A DNA stretch of 64,000 nucleotides, taken from assembly GCF_001956045.1 (NCBI RefSeq), contig NZ_MRTH01000007.1, forward strand, positions 124,001 to 188,000, written 5' to 3'. The DNA comes from Paenibacillus sp. FSL H7-0331. GTDB taxonomy: Bacteria; Bacillota; Bacilli; Paenibacillales; NBRC-103111. Position 1 is the stretch's first letter; each line of letters starts with the position of its first letter. A model generated the notes under the pieces. That model had not been told where the DNA came from. It did not search any database and saw only the letters and a list, made by a program, of their open reading frames with translations. The translations under genes were made by a program, and so were the position numbers. Below, in pieces: positions 49,524 to 59,537 of the stretch.

Positions 49524-51083
49524 TTAGCGATTTAGCGTTTTTTTGAATTCCAGAGGGGATTGTCCGGTATGTCTTTTGAACACATTGCCAAAATATTGCT
49601 GGTCACTGCCAAATCCGGACTGCTCGGCGACCTCATACATTTTGATATCCGGTTTATCGGTAATTAAAGCTTTGGCTCGCTCGATTCTGAGCCTCGTGAT
49701 ATACGGGGAAAATTTGTCTTTCATTTCTTTGCGAAATAATTTGCCCAAATAATCGGCGTTCATAAAAAAGAAGTTTTTGGCCAGCCATTGCAGCGACAGC
49801 TGCTCGTTAGCCAAATGCTCCTGAATCAGCTGCGTCATTCGTGTCATCAGCATATGCTTTTTATCCGAGTAGGCCTCAAAATGCTCCTTGGCCGTGGCCA
49901 GAGAGAGCTTTTCAATATAATGGTGAATGTCATCAAGGGTAGACATGCTTAGGATCGGTACAATCTTTTTAAAGGGCTCGTTCATCGGTGATAATAACGT
50001 CTCTCTGACAATAACGGTGATCAATTCAATGCACAAGCTGATCGCTACATTGATTTCTACGCGAGCTTCCTGTAAATGATCGAAGAAAGCCTGCAGCTCC
50101 TTGCGAACGTCGTCCGCTTCACCAATTTTCACAGCCAGCACGATAGAATCGTAGGCATAGCTTACCGTTTCTATAGAAGACAACGGCGCGTGCATATCGA
50201 ATTCGCTCGTAATAATCCCGTTTTCTCCGAGATAAAACTTATATTTCACATATTTTTGCACTTCTTTATACAGCTTGGCAATGTCCTCAATACGTCCTGA
50301 ATCACTGATTGCCAATGTGACATTCAATGGATACAGCTGCCGGAAAGCCTGCTGAATACGGCTTGTCAAAGCGACTGCAACTGATAACTCCCCGTCCTCT
50401 ATCAGCACCAGCAGCTGGTTGCCGACAATCGTGCTCAACACAATCTGGCCGACCGCCCCCTGCTCTTCGGAAATGGTCTTAAGCGTGTACAGCTCGATAT
50501 ATTCAAAGCGGCCTTCCAGCTCAAATAAAAGCAGCCGAACCTGCTCATGCTCGAGCTGCAGCAGCTGCTTGTACTGCTCCATTTCCTGCTGAATATAGGT
50601 CCGGTTCAACAGGCAATCCCGCAAAAACTGCTCCCGAACCTTGGGCATCGCTTCTGTTAACTGCCGCTGCATGGCTGCAAGCAGATCGCCCTGCTTTTGC
50701 TGATCTTCCATTTCGTGGATTACCTCACGCAATACGTGAATAATCTCCTGCTCATTGCACGGCTTCAGCAGGTAATGCTTAACACCGTACTGCATCGCTT
50801 GCGTTGCAAATTCAAATTCACCATACCCCGACAGTACGATAAAAAGTGTATCCGGCAGCTGTGTCTTCACACGCTTAATAAGCTCGAGTCCGTTCAGCTT
50901 GGGCATCTTGATATCGGTAATGACCAGATTCGGCCGCAATCGAACAATCTCTTCATAAGCTTGGATACCATCTGGAGCGGACCCGATAAACTTGAGACCC
51001 AATTCCGGCCAAGGGATCAGCATCGCGATGCCTTCTCTGATCACCCGCTCATCATCTGCCAAATACACCGTGAATTCACTCAT
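49524..51083 (-). CDS. Response regulator, YesN-like with AraC-type DNA-binding domain
   Basis: 519 residues. Receiver domain 1-125 with acidic pocket DD at 10-11, phospho-acceptor D57 (VITDIKM) and K107 (YLLKPC). The C-terminal 100 residues carry two AraC helix-turn-helix motifs (NEQLSLQWLAKNFFFMNADY, KMYEVAEQSGFGSDQQYFGN). The middle is a linker without known fold. Partner of the histidine kinase 20 bases upstream. Probably activates the transport operon that follows. Confidence 0.9.
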   Translation of the reverse strand: MSEFTVYLADDERVIREGIAMLIPWPELGLKFIGSAPDGIQAYEEIVRLRPNLVITDIKMPKLNGLELIKRVKTQLPDTLFIVLSGYGEFEFATQAMQYGVKHYLLKPCNEQEIIHVLREVIHEMEDQQKQGDLLAAMQRQLTEAMPKVREQFLRDCLLNRTYIQQEMEQYKQLLQLEHEQVRLLLFELEGRFEYIELYTLKTISEEQGAVGQIVLSTIVGNQLLVLIEDGELSVAVALTSRIQQAFRQLYPLNVTLAISDSGRIEDIAKLYKEVQKYVKYKFYLGENGIITSEFDMHAPLSSIETVSYAYDSIVLAVKIGEADDVRKELQAFFDHLQEARVEINVAISLCIELITVIVRETLLSPMNEPFKKIVPILSMSTLDDIHHYIEKLSLATAKEHFEAYSDKKHMLMTRMTQLIQEHLANEQLSLQWLAKNFFFMNADYLGKLFRKEMKDKFSPYITRLRIERAKALITDKPDIKMYEVAEQSGFGSDQQYFGNVFKRHTGQSPLEFKKTLNR

Positions 51084-51102
51084 ACGTCCACCTCATTAAA
51101 GA

Positions 51103-52830
51103 TTAGATTGGGATATCGGTCAGAAAAGGTATCGTTATAGAGATGATCGTCCCCTGCTCGGGTCCGGTCTCGATTTCAACACCACTGTTGTCGCCAAACA
51201 ATATCTTGAGACGCTGGTCAATGCTGTGCAAGCCTATCCCTGTGCCTGCAGCAGTCGTTTCATTGTGCTTTAACTTTTCCAAATATTCCGTATCCATGCC
51301 GGGTCCCGTGTCCTGAATCGTCAGAACGAGACGATCCGGCAGCTCCCGCTTTTCGGCGTGAATCGTAATATCACATCGGTCCGTCGCAGCCTCGATCCCA
51401 TATTTGATGCAGTTCTCAACTATGGGCTGCAAAATCAGACTGGGTATATAAAGGGCGTACAGCTGCGGCGAAATTTCAATACGACAGGCTAATCGCTCCT
51501 CAAAACGAAATTGCTGGATGTGGATGTAATTATTTAGATTCGCTATTTCTTCCTGCAGTGTCACAAATTCCTTCTTGCTCACCGCTGCCCGCATCATATC
51601 CCCAAGCGCTTTGACCATACCGGATATCTCCTGCTGTCCATTCATTTTGGCCAACCAATTGATCGATTCCAGCGTATTATACAAAAAATGCGGATTTACC
51701 TGAGCCTTCAAGGTTTCGTATTCCGCTTCCTTCAGCATAATTTGCTTGATATAGTTCTCGTTGATCAGCTTATCCAGCTTCTCGGTCATTTTATCGAAAT
51801 TATGGTTTAGCAAGCCAACCTCATCTCGGTTCACCGGAAAATCCGCCTTATCAATGGCGAACTGCCCCTTCTCCACATTCACCATTTTCTGGGTCAAAGC
51901 TTCAAGCGGCTTAGTAATGCTTTTCGAAAATCGCAGACCGCTCCATAGCAGCAGCAGCAAGGTGACAGCATACAAGACGAGCAGTACCGTTTTCATGATC
52001 ATGACATTTTTGAAAATTGAGCCGTACGGAATTAGGTGAATAAAGGTCCAGCCGGTATAACCCAGTGTAAACTGCGCGGCCAGATAAGAATTGTTGTCGA
52101 TCGTGATGATGCTGTAATCTTTCGATTTATCTATCGGGAGGTCAGACAGCTTCAATTGGGTGTTGCCGGGATATATAATGTCGTTACCCGATACGATCAT
52201 CAGCGAGGAATCGTAGGTTGTAGTTTTTTCCGCTGCGGAGCCATAGATAGCCTTGTCAGCCTGAATACGAATGAACAAGGTGCCCAGTGACTGCAAATTC
52301 AATTCGGGAATTTCTCTAATATCACGCACTGAAAAAAAAGCATCCTCCTGCAGCCTGCCGCCAACCCATATACTGGCCCCTTCCTGCGCATAAGCCAGCT
52401 CCCGAATTTCATCCATATTCGCATAGTTCATACGATCCACGTTGACCCCAACACTGTGTGAATTGGAATTTCTGTCAATGATCACAATGGAGGATACCGA
52501 ATAATCGTACAAATGGAAGGTTAACAGCTTTTGCTTCAATTTATTGGCCGCATCGAACGCTTCGTACGTATCCGGTTCGGTCTTGATCACCTTCAAATAC
52601 CGCTGCACGTCGGAATCCGCCATCACAGACAGCGACAGCTTATCAATTTCCTTGAATTTCTCTTCAATCCGCTGCGAAAATAAATGGAACTTATCGACCG
52701 TTTCCCGATAAATGAGCTGTTCGTACAACGTTTGCGACTGCTGAACAAACAGCCATCCAAGCAGACTTGTCAGAAGTGCTCCGAGCGATATGAATATAAA
52801 AAGCTTATGCTTGATTTTTAAATTTCTCAT
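51103..52830 (-). CDS. Sensor histidine kinase, YesM-like
   Basis: 575 residues. Two membrane helices (about 12-30 and 280-300) enclose an extracellular sensing domain; then HAMP (FSKSITKPLEALTQ), a His kinase block with phospho-histidine in NPHFLYNTLESIN (about 381), and HATPase (PIVENCIKYGIEA, DTGPGMD, GTGIGLHSIDQRL). Senses an extracellular sugar or the bound binding protein and phosphorylates the YesN-like regulator. Confidence 0.92.
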   Translation of the reverse strand: MRNLKIKHKLFIFISLGALLTSLLGWLFVQQSQTLYEQLIYRETVDKFHLFSQRIEEKFKEIDKLSLSVMADSDVQRYLKVIKTEPDTYEAFDAANKLKQKLLTFHLYDYSVSSIVIIDRNSNSHSVGVNVDRMNYANMDEIRELAYAQEGASIWVGGRLQEDAFFSVRDIREIPELNLQSLGTLFIRIQADKAIYGSAAEKTTTYDSSLMIVSGNDIIYPGNTQLKLSDLPIDKSKDYSIITIDNNSYLAAQFTLGYTGWTFIHLIPYGSIFKNVMIMKTVLLVLYAVTLLLLLWSGLRFSKSITKPLEALTQKMVNVEKGQFAIDKADFPVNRDEVGLLNHNFDKMTEKLDKLINENYIKQIMLKEAEYETLKAQVNPHFLYNTLESINWLAKMNGQQEISGMVKALGDMMRAAVSKKEFVTLQEEIANLNNYIHIQQFRFEERLACRIEISPQLYALYIPSLILQPIVENCIKYGIEAATDRCDITIHAEKRELPDRLVLTIQDTGPGMDTEYLEKLKHNETTAAGTGIGLHSIDQRLKILFGDNSGVEIETGPEQGTIISITIPFLTDIPI

Positions 52831-52843
52831 TCATCCACCACGT

Positions 52844-53416
52844 TTAAGGTAAAAACGTCACTTTCTGTTCACCGAGCGAAGCAATGCGTGCCAACGACTC
52901 AACGCGATATCCGGCTTCCTTCAGCCTGCGGGCTCCATCCTGAAAGGATTTCTCGATCACGATACCAACACCCACAACGGTCGCTCCTGCCGACTCAATG
53001 ATCCGTGTCATTCCAAAGGTTGCTTCGCCGTAGGCCAAAAAGTCATCAATGATCAATATGCGCTCGCCTGGCGCCAAAAATTTACGGGAAATCGTAATTT
53101 CATTATGCACCTGCTTGGTAAAGGAGTACACCGTCTCCACATAAAGATCGTCCTTAAGCGTTAAAGATTTATGCTTGCGCGCGAATACCATAGGCACCTG
53201 CAGCGTCAAGGCAGTCATGACTGCGGGCGCGATACCGGACGATTCCAGCGTAAGTACCTTGTCGAACGTAACCCCTTCAAATCGCCGTACAAATTCCTGT
53301 CCGACCTCCAGCATGAGCTGTGGATCGACCATATGGTTCAGGAACGAATCCACCTTTAATACTTGATCGCTCAGAACGATGCCATCCTGTCTGATCTTAT
53401 CCTGCAATGCTTTCAT
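52844..53416 (-). CDS. xpt: Xanthine phosphoribosyltransferase
   Basis: 190 residues. Type I PRTase with PRPP loop [16 protein letters not shown] and the segments [20 protein letters not shown] and [20 protein letters not shown]. Salvages xanthine with PRPP to XMP. It starts with ATG at 53416 and ends 13 bases before the kinase gene, an odd partner. No purine riboswitch could be recognised in its leader. Confidence 0.93.
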   Translation of the reverse strand: MKALQDKIRQDGIVLSDQVLKVDSFLNHMVDPQLMLEVGQEFVRRFEGVTFDKVLTLESSGIAPAVMTALTLQVPMVFARKHKSLTLKDDLYVETVYSFTKQVHNEITISRKFLAPGERILIIDDFLAYGEATFGMTRIIESAGATVVGVGIVIEKSFQDGARRLKEAGYRVESLARIASLGEQKVTFLP

Positions 53417-53528
53417 TCGTCGAATCCCCCCTCTTGTTCATGAATTTCACTGTGCTGAATACGTCTTGTTACCTCTATAGACAATTTGCTTTTGCAAAAA
53501 TCCCGTTGGATCCATTTCAACATTTTAC

Positions 53529-53540
53529 TCGAATATTCGA
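53529..53540. promoter_or_regulatory. Palindrome TCGAATATTCGA upstream of xpt
   Basis: A perfect 12-base palindrome about 115 bases before the xpt start. It may be an operator; it is not a good match to the PurR box. The remaining 346-base gap (53417-53762) holds this site and the terminator of the sialidase gene. Confidence 0.3.
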
Positions 53541-53622
53541 CATTCATACATATATTCCTGCTATGATCCGCGAAGCTCTATACCGTGACCACCAGGCTTC
53601 ATCTAAACGAAAAATAGTAAAT

Positions 53623-53671
53623 AGGCGAATAAGAGGGATAGCCGTGTACACGCCATCTCTCTTATTCGCCT
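53623..53671 (-). terminator. Terminator after the sialidase-like gene
   Basis: AGGCGAATAAGAG pairs with CTCTTATTCGCCT, the inner bases pair as well (CGTGTACACG), and the minus-strand copy is followed by a weak T-rich stretch. Confidence 0.75.
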
Positions 53672-53762
53672 TGTCATGTATGCTTTCGCTTCAAGGAGTC
53701 CGCTCCGGCTTGGATCTTGCAGCAGCACATCGTATGTTCAGTTTCTATGTGTGTCGATAAGG

Positions 53763-54851
53763 TTAACTACGATAAAACCATTGCCAGTCGATAGCCGCCA
53801 GGCACAGGTCCATATCTGTCCGTTTGAAGGGGAGCGATCTATCCACCTCTAAGATTTGCGGGTCCTCCACTTTCGTGTAGGTTAAGAGTGCTGCACCCGA
53901 CCTCGTAAACGTACAGTTCAAATTCATGAATTCGTAGGGTCCCGTTTCGATATTCCCCGCCTTGCGCCAGGTGGCTCCTCCATCCTGCGAGCATGCCGCG
54001 GATAAAGGAGTCCGCAGCCCATAATGATGTCTTGTCGGGTCATAGTCGCTATCATTATAGAACAAGACCAAATCGCCAGTAGCAGGGATGACTCTCAGGC
54101 AGGTGCACGATTCGGGTGCTTTCAAGCCCGAGGTCTGGGGAAGCGACCAAGTCTCGCCCTGATCGTCCGAATACGATAAGAAGACGGCCCCCAGTTGGGT
54201 TCGCAGCGACATGACAAGCTTGCTGGAGCTGAGCTCTGCTACAGACGCCTCCATGGCGCCCCGCATGGGCAGATCCACCGTACCACTTGCCCGCCGCCAC
54301 CGTTGTCCCCCATCATCACTCAAATAACAGCTAACCGTATTATGCTGGCTGCCTTGATGTCCCGTGCCATAATGGTAAGGCAGCAGCAAACGACCGGATG
54401 CCAGCACATTCAGCTGATTAGCACCTCCCTGCAGCCACTGGCCCTCACTTCTCTCCCAAATACTCGTACCTTCGGTCCATGTCAGACCTTCATCTGCGGA
54501 CCGGAACACACACAAGGTCGAGCTGATGCCTCCCTGATGTCCACGGAGGCAGTGCAGCAGCAGCTCACCGGAGGCGAGCCGGGATAAACCCGGTGCCTGC
54601 ACGTTGTTGTCTCCTGGTACATTGGGTACCAGCAGAGCTTCATTCTCCCACGTCCTGCCACCATCCTTGGAGTATTTGGCGTATATGTGGCACAGTCCGA
54701 AATCGCTGCCACCTTCAGGGCCCGCCTCGTATTTGTGCCAGACGGCAAGCAAGCGTCCATCCATTAGTTCCAGGATGCTCCCTGTATCGTTGCGAGGATT
54801 ACCGATTCCGGATTCAGCCACCCGACTGTACTCCATGTGTCTTCCCGACAT
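53763..54851 (-). CDS. Sialidase/neuraminidase-like BNR-repeat hydrolase, cytosolic
   Basis: 362 residues. Five Asp-box (S-x-D-x-G-x-x-W) repeats: SKDGGRTW, SADEGLTW, SDDGGQRW, SDDQGETW and SQDGGATW, marking a six-bladed beta-propeller. The arginine-rich entrance residues (GNPRNDTGS, MSLRTQLGAV) fit exo-sialidases, but BNR propellers also act on other sugars. There is no signal peptide, so it works on sugars imported by the neighbouring transporter. ATG at 54851; last gene of its operon. Confidence 0.8.
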   Translation of the reverse strand: MSGRHMEYSRVAESGIGNPRNDTGSILELMDGRLLAVWHKYEAGPEGGSDFGLCHIYAKYSKDGGRTWENEALLVPNVPGDNNVQAPGLSRLASGELLLHCLRGHQGGISSTLCVFRSADEGLTWTEGTSIWERSEGQWLQGGANQLNVLASGRLLLPYHYGTGHQGSQHNTVSCYLSDDGGQRWRRASGTVDLPMRGAMEASVAELSSSKLVMSLRTQLGAVFLSYSDDQGETWSLPQTSGLKAPESCTCLRVIPATGDLVLFYNDSDYDPTRHHYGLRTPLSAACSQDGGATWRKAGNIETGPYEFMNLNCTFTRSGAALLTYTKVEDPQILEVDRSLPFKRTDMDLCLAAIDWQWFYRS

Positions 54852-54923
54852 TGCTTGACCTCCAATATTGAATGATTGATGACCCGTAGGGTTGATTATT
54901 GTTCTTGTTTAATGGGTTGTTCA

Positions 54924-56564
54924 TTAATTAAAACTTAATACAAATTCATAATAGTCTTTGGTAAGGAACGCCTTTGTTTTATTGTCCTGGTACCATTTGG
55001 CGTACCATTCCTCGATTTTTTTGCCATTGTTGGTCTCCCATGCTTTTTTGGCATCGTCCAATGCCTTATCCAGGGAGGAGGAGTTTCCGGAGAGGATATA
55101 CTTCGTCCAAATATCGCTTAATGTTTTGGTCAGGTTGTTATTCGATATTTGCAGCTCACCCGGCAGGGCTGGCATATGCTCGGGATGCGTAAGATCGGGC
55201 ATTGGACGCTTAGGGTCCAAATATAGCTCGTATGCTTGTTTAATATGATTATAGCCGTCTTTTTCAATGGGATCATTGATGTTTAAATTGGACTGTACTT
55301 GGCCGCAGGAGCCTTCAAGAATCGGTGAAAAGAGCATTGTATAGGATGGCGTGTATTTAATCTTCGGCGCTGTCTTGTCCTTGTCGATAAAGGCTTGGCA
55401 GCCGTTGGCGCCTTCCTTCCAGTCCTCACCCTTTAGCCCGTACTTTATTGTCTGGCCGGTTTCCTTCATCGCCATAAAATCAACGTATTTCATGACCGCT
55501 TCTGCATTTTTGGATTCGGCGTTAATCATTCCAGTGATTTGTACAGGATTAGCCAATATAGGGCTAAACTGTCCAAATTCGCTTGCCGGCAGCGCAATAA
55601 CGGTTACTTCCGCCTTGGGGTCGGCCTTCTTTAAAGCCTTATACGTATCAAAATCCGAAGTATTGCCGCTTGTGCTTCCCCACATCCCGATTTTACCGGC
55701 AATGATACCTTCTGCATCCAGACCCATATAGCCCGAGCCTTTTTTCGTTAAATAATCCTTGTCGATAAGTCCTTGATCGTACAATTGTTTTTTGAATGCG
55801 GCTGCCGCCTTGGCCCGATCCCAATTGCGAACGAGCTGATCTTTCTCTAATGTCCAACCTACATTCCCGAACATACTGTCAAGGATCGCCTGAGAACGAC
55901 CGCCCATATCATAAGCAATTGTATCCTTTTTGCCGTTCCCATCCAGATCATTATCGCGAAATGCTGTTAATACGCGAAGCAGCTCATCAGTTGTTTGCGG
56001 CACAGGAAGATTCAGCTTATTTAACCAGTCTGTTCGGATCATGAGAACATTTTGCGGCCTGAGTCCATTGATTCGGCCAAATCCATACATCTTCCCGTCC
56101 GGCATCGTAGCCACTTTTTTCAGCGCAGGGTATTTCTGCAAAAGTGCCTTATACGTCGTACTGTACTTCTCAATGAGCTCATCAACAGGCATGATCAGCT
56201 TCTGATCATAGATTCGATTGCGAAAGTTCGCGTCGAATTCCTGAATGAGGTCAGGCGCAGAGCCAGAGGCAAACAACGTATTGAATTTCTGGACGGATTC
56301 CGTCCGCGGTATAGAGATCACTTTGATCTTGGCCGGACCGTTCTGGGACATCCAGTCAACCCAACGATTTTTCTCAATCGTCCCCTCATCGGGAGGCGTA
56401 CTTCCATTCTCATATGCGGAAATCGTAATTTCCGGTTTGGCGGCGGCTCCGCCTGGTGAAGCCTTGTCCGATGGTGAATTCGAGCAGCCCCCAATAGCCA
56501 GTGCCAAGACGCTCCCGCCGACTCCTAGAAGCTTGATCATCTGCTTTCTTTGAATAAATGACAT
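54924..56564 (-). CDS. ABC transporter solute-binding lipoprotein (LplA/YtcQ-like)
   Basis: 546 residues. Lipobox ALAIGGC, then a Ser/Gly linker. DLIQEFDANFRNRIYDQKLI and DGKMYGFGRINGLRPQNVLM are typical of the large LplA-type binding proteins for complex oligosaccharides. It lies between the permeases and the sialidase-like enzyme in transcription order. Start ATG at 56564 with GGAGGT upstream. Confidence 0.92.
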   Translation of the reverse strand: MSFIQRKQMIKLLGVGGSVLALAIGGCSNSPSDKASPGGAAAKPEITISAYENGSTPPDEGTIEKNRWVDWMSQNGPAKIKVISIPRTESVQKFNTLFASGSAPDLIQEFDANFRNRIYDQKLIMPVDELIEKYSTTYKALLQKYPALKKVATMPDGKMYGFGRINGLRPQNVLMIRTDWLNKLNLPVPQTTDELLRVLTAFRDNDLDGNGKKDTIAYDMGGRSQAILDSMFGNVGWTLEKDQLVRNWDRAKAAAAFKKQLYDQGLIDKDYLTKKGSGYMGLDAEGIIAGKIGMWGSTSGNTSDFDTYKALKKADPKAEVTVIALPASEFGQFSPILANPVQITGMINAESKNAEAVMKYVDFMAMKETGQTIKYGLKGEDWKEGANGCQAFIDKDKTAPKIKYTPSYTMLFSPILEGSCGQVQSNLNINDPIEKDGYNHIKQAYELYLDPKRPMPDLTHPEHMPALPGELQISNNNLTKTLSDIWTKYILSGNSSSLDKALDDAKKAWETNNGKKIEEWYAKWYQDNKTKAFLTKDYYEFVLSFN

Positions 56565-56615
56565 ATTTAGACCTCCTGTATGGGTGATAGTTTAAGTGAA
56601 GCCAAGCTCAGGGTT

Positions 56616-57491
56616 TTAACCCTTCACAGCACCGATTAAAACTCCCTTGACAAAATATTTTTGCAGAAAAGGGTACGCAATGATCATAGGCATCAGCATC
56701 ACCATCATGCCTGCCGATTTGATCGACTCGGGAGTCAGCAGTACCATGTCCTGCTCCTGCAAATTTTGCAATTCATTCATCATGTTGGACTGGGCAACCA
56801 TTTGCTGAATAAGCACAGAGAGATTGTACTTGCTCGAGTCCTGAATATAGATCAAAACATTCATGAAGGAATTCCAATGACTAACCCCATAAAATAACGC
56901 CATAGTCGCCAGAACAGGTGTAGAAAGCGGAAGAATGATTTGGACCGCCAAGCGCCATTCGCCACAGCCATCCATGCGTGCCGCATCCACCAGCTCCTCA
57001 GGAATATTTTCAAAAAAAGACTTCATAATCAGCATATTGTAAGCACTAACTAATCCAGGAAGCCAAAGTGACCAGTAAGAATTCAAGATGCCCAACGATT
57101 TAATTAATAAATAGGAGGGGATAAGTCCGCCTGAGAAAAGCATCGTGAAAATAATAAGCAGCGTCATCGGACGACGGCCGATAAAATTACTTCTCGACAG
57201 CGGATAAGCCGCCAGCACCGTGAAGATCATATTGAACGCAACCCCAACGAACGTAATAATCAGACTGTTCATAAAGGCTTCGGGAACACGTGTCCCCTTG
57301 AGCAGAGCCGCGTAGGAGCTTAACGTGAACTCTACAGGCAGGAAAGTTACCTTTCCAGCTAGTATCGCATGGTTGCTGCTTAAAGAAAGCGATAAAATAT
57401 TAAACAATGGTAATAAAGCGCTTAGAGCCGCCAAGCCTAACAGGATCGCGTTGACCTGGTAAAATAATTTCTCGCCCCACGTAGGTTTCAT
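56616..57491 (-). CDS. ABC transporter permease (LplC/YtcP-like)
   Basis: 291 residues with six membrane helices and the EAA loop FFENIPEELVDAARMDGCGE. Typical downstream permease of the Lpl/Ytc type. ATPase not encoded nearby. Confidence 0.92.
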   Translation of the reverse strand: MKPTWGEKLFYQVNAILLGLAALSALLPLFNILSLSLSSNHAILAGKVTFLPVEFTLSSYAALLKGTRVPEAFMNSLIITFVGVAFNMIFTVLAAYPLSRSNFIGRRPMTLLIIFTMLFSGGLIPSYLLIKSLGILNSYWSLWLPGLVSAYNMLIMKSFFENIPEELVDAARMDGCGEWRLAVQIILPLSTPVLATMALFYGVSHWNSFMNVLIYIQDSSKYNLSVLIQQMVAQSNMMNELQNLQEQDMVLLTPESIKSAGMMVMLMPMIIAYPFLQKYFVKGVLIGAVKG

Positions 57492-57512
57492 AGCTGCCTC
57501 CCCAACCCCTGA

Positions 57513-58460
57513 TCAAAATAATCCACGGTCAAATTTTCGCGCCAAAGCATTTGTAGACAACACCAGGATCAAGCCAATGACGGACTCGAACAAGCCCAGC
57601 GCTGCTGTTATACTGAATTGCCCGCCTTGCAGGCCAACCCGATATATATAAGTTGAAAACACATCTGCCACATCGGAAACAGCAGCATTCGACAGCATAT
57701 ACACCTTGTCAAAACCCACATCGATCAGTTTGCCCATATGCAGGATTAACAGGATGATAATGGTTCCACGTATGCCAGGCAGCGTAATATGCCAAATTTG
57801 TTTCCATTTGCTGGCGCCGTCCATGGCAGCCGATTCATACAAATGGGGATCAATAGCCGATAATGCAGCCAAATAAATAATCGCGGAAAAACCGGCTTCC
57901 TGCCAAATTGCGGAACCAAAATAGATCATGAGCCAGGAAGACACCTGATACAGGAACGGATAAGCTTCCGTTTGCCCAAATACCGTCTTCAATACTTCAT
58001 TCACGATCCCGTTTGACGCAAAAACCGTAACAATAATACCGGTAACGATCACCATCGATATAAAATGCGGCAAATAGACGAGAGTTTGCACCAGCTTTTT
58101 GTACCAAAGCCGACGCAGCTCGTTTAAGAGAACAGCCAGCATAATGGGAAACGGAAAACCGATTACAAATCCCAGAATACTGAGCAATAGCGTGTTGCGA
58201 AAGATTCGAAAAAATTCCGGGCTCCTCCACAGCATCTCAAAATACGTTAAGCCTGCCCATGGACTGTGCAGCATCCCTTGGCGTAAATTGTAGTTCTCAA
58301 AAGCGATGATAATGCCGCCCATCGGTGCATATTTAAAAATAATGAAGTAGAGCAGCACGGGTACAAACATGCACCAAAGCGGAATGTTGGATTTCCATAA
58401 ACGTGTTTTTCTAAATCTGGCTAGTGATTGCAGCTTGGTTATACTGGATTCCGTTCTCAC
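57513..58460 (-). CDS. ABC transporter permease (LplB-like)
   Basis: 315 residues, six membrane helices, EAA loop LSAIDPHLYESAAMDGASKW. The N-terminus begins with a long cytosolic segment. First permease of the operon; spacing to the next gene 21 bases. Confidence 0.92.
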   Translation of the reverse strand: MRTESSITKLQSLARFRKTRLWKSNIPLWCMFVPVLLYFIIFKYAPMGGIIIAFENYNLRQGMLHSPWAGLTYFEMLWRSPEFFRIFRNTLLLSILGFVIGFPFPIMLAVLLNELRRLWYKKLVQTLVYLPHFISMVIVTGIIVTVFASNGIVNEVLKTVFGQTEAYPFLYQVSSWLMIYFGSAIWQEAGFSAIIYLAALSAIDPHLYESAAMDGASKWKQIWHITLPGIRGTIIILLILHMGKLIDVGFDKVYMLSNAAVSDVADVFSTYIYRVGLQGGQFSITAALGLFESVIGLILVLSTNALARKFDRGLF

Positions 58461-58490
58461 GGGTTTCCCTCCTTCTTACATGATTACACC

Positions 58491-59288
58491 TTACAGGTGT
58501 ACCGTCTGACCGCCAGGAATCACGAAAGCCTCCCCTTCTACGCTGGCCCATACTGCAGTTGCTGACGGGTTATGAATGATGCGCCCGGATACCGAGCATT
58601 GAAGCTGTTGAAGCGCATGCAGATAAGCAATAATTTCAATGTTCGTAGCATACCAGATATCCGCTCGCCCACCTGTGAGCTCCCCGAATTGTTCAACAAG
58701 CTCCCAATTATCGTCACGATCGTACTCATAGCTGTGGCCCCATACATAAAGAAGGCTCATTCGGGAATGCCTTGGTTCATACTGGATGAATTTCTCCCCA
58801 TACTCCAGCATCTGCTTATGGTGGCAGGTCGGGTTCCACAGCAGCGGGTTGGAAGGCAGACTGAATCCCCCATTGCCCCCGGTTGTCCGTGCGTAGTCCA
58901 TGCCAAGGGCGGACAATAGCTGGACCACTTGCTCATTATAGCTGCCGAAGGGATAACTCATCCCTCTAACCGGGTGGCCCACCAGTTCCTCCAATGCAGA
59001 GCGGTCCTCCATAATCTCCATAATCAATCGCTCCTGCGGGATCAAATCAAGAAAAGGATGGCTTGCCGTATGGACAGATACCTCGTGTCCCTGATACAAA
59101 GATTGAATCTCTTCACTACGAATATAGCCCGGCCTTCCCAGCAAACCGGAGTTCAAATGAAAAGCACCTTTGAGACCATACCGGTTCATAAGCTCAACTA
59201 GTCGACGATCCTGTTCTCTTCCATCATCGTAGCTTAAGGTTAATGCCTTCGATTTCCCTCCATAAAATCGGTCGTATTTAATATTCAT
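58491..59288 (-). CDS. Polysaccharide deacetylase family protein
   Basis: 265 residues with a NodB-like fold: ALTLSYDDGREQDRRLVELM (metal Asp pair, 21-22), HTASHPFLDLIPQE (metal histidines), and MSYPFGSYNEQVVQ. No signal peptide, so cytosolic. Probably removes acetyl groups from imported oligosaccharides. Start ATG at 59288; 30 bases before the LplB gene. Confidence 0.82.
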   Translation of the reverse strand: MNIKYDRFYGGKSKALTLSYDDGREQDRRLVELMNRYGLKGAFHLNSGLLGRPGYIRSEEIQSLYQGHEVSVHTASHPFLDLIPQERLIMEIMEDRSALEELVGHPVRGMSYPFGSYNEQVVQLLSALGMDYARTTGGNGGFSLPSNPLLWNPTCHHKQMLEYGEKFIQYEPRHSRMSLLYVWGHSYEYDRDDNWELVEQFGELTGGRADIWYATNIEIIAYLHALQQLQCSVSGRIIHNPSATAVWASVEGEAFVIPGGQTVHL

Positions 59289-59390
59289 CCCTATTCCTCC
59301 TGGACATCATCCCGTTTGGTGTAATCACCATATAATGATCGGACCCATGAGACAATATCCATCTTTTTTCTCGATAACAGCGATACAAAC

Positions 59391-59449
59391 AGGCTTTGTT
59401 CCTGTCTTCCGAAGGCATACATGCAGCCTACTTCCGATGAACAAAGCCT
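59391..59449. repeat. Long-loop inverted repeat between the AraC-type regulator and deacetylase genes
   Basis: AGGCTTTGTTC (59391-59401) and GAACAAAGCCT (59439-59449) form an 11-pair perfect stem around 37 bases. The gap 59289-59537 also holds a 75-codon frame that I do not accept as a gene. The stem may be a leader attenuator or terminator; T-run absent. Confidence 0.4.
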
Positions 59450-59537
59450 GATTAACATTCCTTTACTGGATAAACCGCATTGGATATATGGACAATGAGA
59501 GGCGTCGGGAGAATACACATAGGATTAATTACACTTT

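Noticed and set aside
53417..53622. Purine riboswitch upstream of xpt
   Set aside because: The conserved loop words (for example TTTCTACC) and pairing were not found by eye.
59291..59518. 75-codon minus-strand frame between the AraC-type regulator and deacetylase genes
   Set aside because: It contains the inverted repeat, has no ribosome site and composition unlike a folded protein.
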